A stretch of DNA of 7,433 nt from an uncultured Ruminococcus sp. (GTDB taxonomy: Bacteria; Bacillota; Clostridia; Oscillospirales; Ruminococcaceae): positions 1-7,433 of the forward strand of contig CAMWLD010000108.1 in assembly GCA_947175005.1 (NCBI GenBank), read 5' to 3'. Position 1 is the stretch's first letter. The number at the start of each line of letters is the position of its first letter. Shown here one piece after another: positions 5,334 to 7,433 of this stretch. The translations under genes were made by a program, and so were the position numbers. The notes under the pieces are model-generated. The model was not told where the DNA came from. It did not search any database and saw nothing but the letters and a program-made list of their open reading frames with translations.

Positions 5334-5921
5334 TTATTCTTCGGCCGCGTCGGTCACATCGGCCGCGTCAGCAACGTCAGCAACGTCAGCCGTGTCGGCA
5401 GCATTGTCTGCCGTGTCGTCAACATTGACCGTATCGTTGTTTTCCTCACCGCCGCCCAATTGTGCCATAATAAGCGGCTCCTGTTCGGTGTAAAGCGCCG
5501 TTCCATGAGCGTATACCGAATACTCCAGCAGCTCCGCCGCTCCCACGCGCCTGTATCTTGACGAGCCTGCGTCATAAGTCATGGTGAGGATATCATTTTC
5601 CACATTTATTCTGCACTTGCTTCCCTCGCTGTCAAAAACATTTCCGTCAATGGTGTAGGTGCCCTCGGTATATATCGCGCCGAAATCATAGGCAGTATAG
5701 TAGATTACCTGCCCATCTTCGGTAAATTCATAAAATCTGTGAGCAGTCCCCCTGTCCGTTTCCACCTCTTCCGGACCTGCCTCGTCGCACCAAGCCCCCA
5801 CAATGTCCGTTTTAAGGTGCAGATATTTTGTTTTATCCTCTCCCCCGACGCAGCCTGTGAATATTGCAAGTGATATCATCATAACAATTGCCGCAAGAAT
5901 TATTTTCTTTGTTCTAAGCAT
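5334..5921 (-). CDS. Putative lipoprotein with lipocalin-like (DUF5640-type) domain and acidic Ala/Asp tail
   Basis: A short basic N-terminus (MLRTKK) leads into a hydrophobic stretch IILAAIVMMISLAIFTGC. This is a signal peptide with lipobox FTGC, so the mature protein should start at that Cys and be anchored on the outer face of the membrane. The start at 5921 is preferred over the Met four codons upstream (5933), because AAAAAGG abuts the latter with no spacer. The 195-residue product has a compact domain of about 90 residues beginning DIVGAWCDE. Motifs YEFTEDGQVIYYT, GTYTIDG and NDILTMTYD give the 'GxW...F..DG...GtY...g..L.l' pattern of small lipocalin-like Clostridia lipoproteins. The last 28 residues are a low-complexity D-T-A-D-V-A repeat with many acidic residues. 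Its role is unknown; it sits between argG and argH on the same strand and may share the argH transcript. Confidence 0.85.
   Translation of the reverse strand: MLRTKKIILAAIVMMISLAIFTGCVGGEDKTKYLHLKTDIVGAWCDEAGPEEVETDRGTAHRFYEFTEDGQVIYYTAYDFGAIYTEGTYTIDGNVFDSEGSKCRINVENDILTMTYDAGSSRYRRVGAAELLEYSVYAHGTALYTEQEPLIMAQLGGGEENNDTVNVDDTADNAADTADVADVADAADVTDAAEE
5343..5420. repeat. Imperfect 9-base coding repeats for the acidic tail
   Basis: The 3' end of the lipoprotein gene is built from imperfect nine-base units, best seen as GTCAGCAAC copies on the plus strand (GCTGACGTT, Ala-Asp-Val, on the coding strand). Diverged units flank them. They encode about 26 residues of D/T/A/V. Because the unit is a multiple of three, copy-number changes would lengthen or shorten the tail without a frameshift. 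Confidence 0.7.
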
Positions 5922-5933
5922 TTTTTTGACCAT

Positions 5934-5940
5934 CCTTTTT
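5934..5940 (-). promoter_or_regulatory. Ribosome binding site for the lipoprotein gene
   Basis: AAAAAGG on the minus strand lies directly against the ATG at 5933 but 12 bases before the ATG at 5921. The second distance is usable by a ribosome and the first is not, which sets the preferred start. It is weaker than the other sites in the window. Confidence 0.5.
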
Positions 5941-6012
5941 AATTAATAATTAATAGTTAATAATGACTGCACCGATCTCGTAAGCTTATTTTATTAATTA
6001 TTAATTGTCAAT
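5941..6012. repeat. Inverted pair of heptad repeats (AATTAAT units) in the lipoprotein leader
   Basis: AATTAATAATTAATA (5941-5955) is repeated as its perfect reverse complement at 5992-6006. Each arm is made of seven-base units: AATTAAT, AATTAAT, AGTTAAT, AATGACT on the left and TATTAAT, TATTAAT, TGTCAAT on the right. The 36 bases between arms are of ordinary composition. Such heptad inverted repeats look like small dispersed elements of Clostridia intergenic DNA, but I cannot count copies from one window. The right arm supplies a TTGACA box on the minus strand. Confidence 0.65.
5983..6011 (-). promoter_or_regulatory. Candidate sigma-A promoter for the lipoprotein-argH unit
   Basis: A perfect -35 box TTGACA (6011-6006) is followed after exactly 17 bases by TAAGCT (5988-5983), a weak -10 match. 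The -35 lies in an odd-centred palindrome TTAATTG-A-CAATTAA (6015-6001), which could act as an operator. It does not fit the ArgR/AhrC box closely. It is the best promoter in the gap between argG and the lipoprotein gene. Confidence 0.4.
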
Positions 6013-6067
6013 TAAGTTTAATTTTTTCAGGCAATTTTTTTTGCCGCATTTTTATTATTGCCGTAAC

Positions 6068-6123
6068 TTATTAAAATATCAATAGGCAAGAAACAAGAGA
6101 AACACCCTTGTTCCCTGCCATTG
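6068..6123 (-). terminator. Probable intrinsic terminator of argG
   Basis: On the minus strand CAATGGCAGGGAACAAG (6123-6107) pairs with CTTGTTTCTTGCCTATTG (6097-6080) over 17 pairs, with two G-U pairs and one bulged T. The loop GGTGTTTCT has nine bases. The stem begins 42 bases after the argG stop and is followed by ATATTTTAATAAG, a modest U-tract. It is the natural 3' end for an argG transcript, perhaps leaky. Confidence 0.6.
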
Positions 6124-6165
6124 ATCCAAGACATGACTTATGCTGTGATTTTGGGTTTTATGTGA

Positions 6166-7398
6166 TTATTTTCTTTTCTGATCGAGCTTAGCCTTAACAT
6201 GAATGGGCAAGCCGAAGATGTTGATAAATCCGCCTGCGTCCGACTGATCGTAAACATGATCCTCATCAAAGGTAGCGACCTCTTCATCGTAAAGAGTATA
6301 GGGAGAGGTGATACCCGCATTGATGATATTGCCCTTATAGAGCTTCAGCTTAACATCACCGGTAACAGTCTCCTGGGTCTTGCTTACAAAAGCGGTGAGC
6401 GCCTCACGCAGGGGAGTGAACCACTGGCCGTTATAAACAATGTCCGCAAACTTTATGGAAAGATAAGACTTGATACGTGCAGTTTCCTTGTCCAGGCAAA
6501 TAGTCTCCAGCGCCTCATGAGCCTTGTAAAGAATGCTGCCGCCGGGGGTCTCGTAAACGCCTCTGGACTTCATACCCACAAGACGGTTCTCCACCAGGTC
6601 AACAAGTCCTATGCCGTTCTCGCCGCCCAGCTTGTTAAGAGCGCTGACAAGCTCCACGCCGTTCATTGTCTTGCCGTCAAGAGCGGTGGGAACGCCTTTT
6701 TCAAAGTGAATAGTAACATATGTTGCCTTGTCGGGAGCCTTCTCGGGAGATACGCCCAGCTCCAAAAAGCCCTCCTTGTTATATTGAGGCTCGTTGGCAG
6801 GATCCTCCAGATCAAGTCCCTCATGGGATAAATGCCAGATGTTCTTATCCTTGGAATAATTGGTCTCACGGGTGATTTTCAAGGGAATATCGTGAGCCTC
6901 GGCGTAGTCTATTTCCTCATCTCTGGACTTTATAGTCCATTCACGCCAGGGAGCGATTATAGCCATATCGGGAGCAAATGCCTTTATAGCCAGCTCAAAG
7001 CGAACCTGGTCGTTGCCCTTGCCCGTGCAGCCGTGGCAGATAGCGTCAGCGCCCTCTTTAATGGCGATCTCCGCAATTCTCTTTGCAATAATGGGACGTG
7101 CAAAGGAAGTACCCAGCAGATACTTGCCCTCGTAAACAGCCCCTGCCTGTACGGTGGGGTAAACATAATCCTGAATGAATTCCTCTTTCAGGTCCTCAAT
7201 ATAAAGCTTGGAAGCGCCTGTTTTCTTTGCCTTTTCCTCCAGTCCGTCAAGCTCGGTGCCCTGTCCTACGTCCGCGGAAACCGCAATAACCTCGCAGTTA
7301 TTGTAATTTTCTTTCAGCCAGGGAATGATTATAGATGTGTCAAGACCTCCCGAATAAGCCAAAACGACTTTTTTGATATTTTCCTTATTGACAGCCAT
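6166..7398 (-). CDS. argG: Argininosuccinate synthase
   Basis: The enzyme condenses citrulline and aspartate with ATP to give argininosuccinate, AMP and pyrophosphate; it is a cytoplasmic homotetramer. The product has 410 residues, full length. The PP-loop ATP site is AYSGGLDTS (14-22), an exact match to the first family signature. The second signature G-x-T-x-K-G-N-D-x2-R-F is [12 protein letters not shown] (123-134). Other family landmarks are SADVGQG (41-47), [18 protein letters not shown] (89-106) for citrulline/aspartate binding, and the C-terminal [18 protein letters not shown] lies 9 bases before the ATG at 7398. Only 35 bases upstream remain in the window, so its promoter and any operator are outside. 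A terminator hairpin follows, suggesting a transcript separate from argH although both are on the same strand. Confidence 0.97.
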   Translation of the reverse strand: MAVNKENIKKVVLAYSGGLDTSIIIPWLKENYNNCEVIAVSADVGQGTELDGLEEKAKKTGASKLYIEDLKEEFIQDYVYPTVQAGAVYEGKYLLGTSFARPIIAKRIAEIAIKEGADAICHGCTGKGNDQVRFELAIKAFAPDMAIIAPWREWTIKSRDEEIDYAEAHDIPLKITRETNYSKDKNIWHLSHEGLDLEDPANEPQYNKEGFLELGVSPEKAPDKATYVTIHFEKGVPTALDGKTMNGVELVSALNKLGGENGIGLVDLVENRLVGMKSRGVYETPGGSILYKAHEALETICLDKETARIKSYLSIKFADIVYNGQWFTPLREALTAFVSKTQETVTGDVKLKLYKGNIINAGITSPYTLYDEEVATFDEDHVYDQSDAGGFINIFGLPIHVKAKLDQKRK

Positions 7399-7433
7399 TG
7401 CAAAAACCTCCGTAAAATTTCAATCAATAAATT

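Noticed and set aside
5343..5420. CRISPR-like array
   Set aside because: The short direct repeats are contiguous, in frame and code for the lipoprotein tail; there are no spacers.
6030..6045. GGCAA / TTGCC hairpin with a six-base T loop as a terminator
   Set aside because: The stem is only five bases. On the minus strand, where the genes are, no U-tract follows; no gene exists on the plus strand to terminate.
5934..6165. ArgR/AhrC operator (ARG box) in the argG-lipoprotein gap
   Set aside because: The AT-rich palindromes there lack the TGAAT...ATTCA pattern. They are better explained by the heptad repeats.
6199..6831. Plus-strand open frame of 210 codons
   Set aside because: It lies wholly antisense to argG, has no ribosome site or family motif, and its openness follows from the codon pattern of argG.

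Overview
The window looks like chromosomal DNA of a low-to-moderate GC Firmicute, most likely a gut-type Clostridia of the Ruminococcus/Oscillospiraceae kind. The signs are strong AGGAGG-type ribosome binding sites, AT-rich intergenic DNA, an ArgC of the short type 2 (AgpR2) form, and small Clostridia-style accessory proteins. The taxonomic call is inference; there is no rRNA or marker gene here. Every supported gene lies on the minus strand, so transcription runs from high to low coordinates.

Arginine block (7398 to about 2814): argG (argininosuccinate synthase) comes first and is followed by a 232-base AT-rich intergenic stretch. That stretch holds a likely terminator hairpin, an inverted heptad repeat and a candidate promoter. 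Next come a small lipoprotein with a repetitive acidic tail, then argH (argininosuccinate lyase) and argC (N-acetyl-gamma-glutamyl-phosphate reductase). ArgC works in the ornithine-forming half of the pathway. ArgG and ArgH make the last two steps, citrulline + aspartate -> argininosuccinate -> arginine + fumarate. argJ, argB, argD and argF are not in the window. Hairpins sit in the lipoprotein-argH and argH-argC gaps.

Middle (2809-1601): an unrecognised beta-propeller-like protein starts 4 bases after argC, with its ribosome binding site inside the end of argC. A terminator-like hairpin follows it. Next is a MmcQ/YjbR-family gene with a 133-residue product.

Accessory end (1559-1): a MNT nucleotidyltransferase gene and a HEPN (HI0074-type) gene overlap by 14 bases and form a complete candidate MntA/HepT (type VII-like) toxin-antitoxin pair, with the motifs of both partners intact. 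The HEPN gene overlaps a membrane-protein gene, which in turn overlaps a second membrane-anchored ORF in the -1 frame. These last two look like one 214-residue, three-helix membrane protein split by one base at an A-run. A partial gene with weak resemblance to SMI1/KNR4 (SUKH) proteins runs off the left edge. I see no tRNA, rRNA, CRISPR array, transposase or integrase. The most interesting points are the split membrane gene next to the MNT/HEPN pair, the unknown propeller gene coupled to argC, and the inverted heptad repeat that carries the promoter ahead of the lipoprotein-argH unit.
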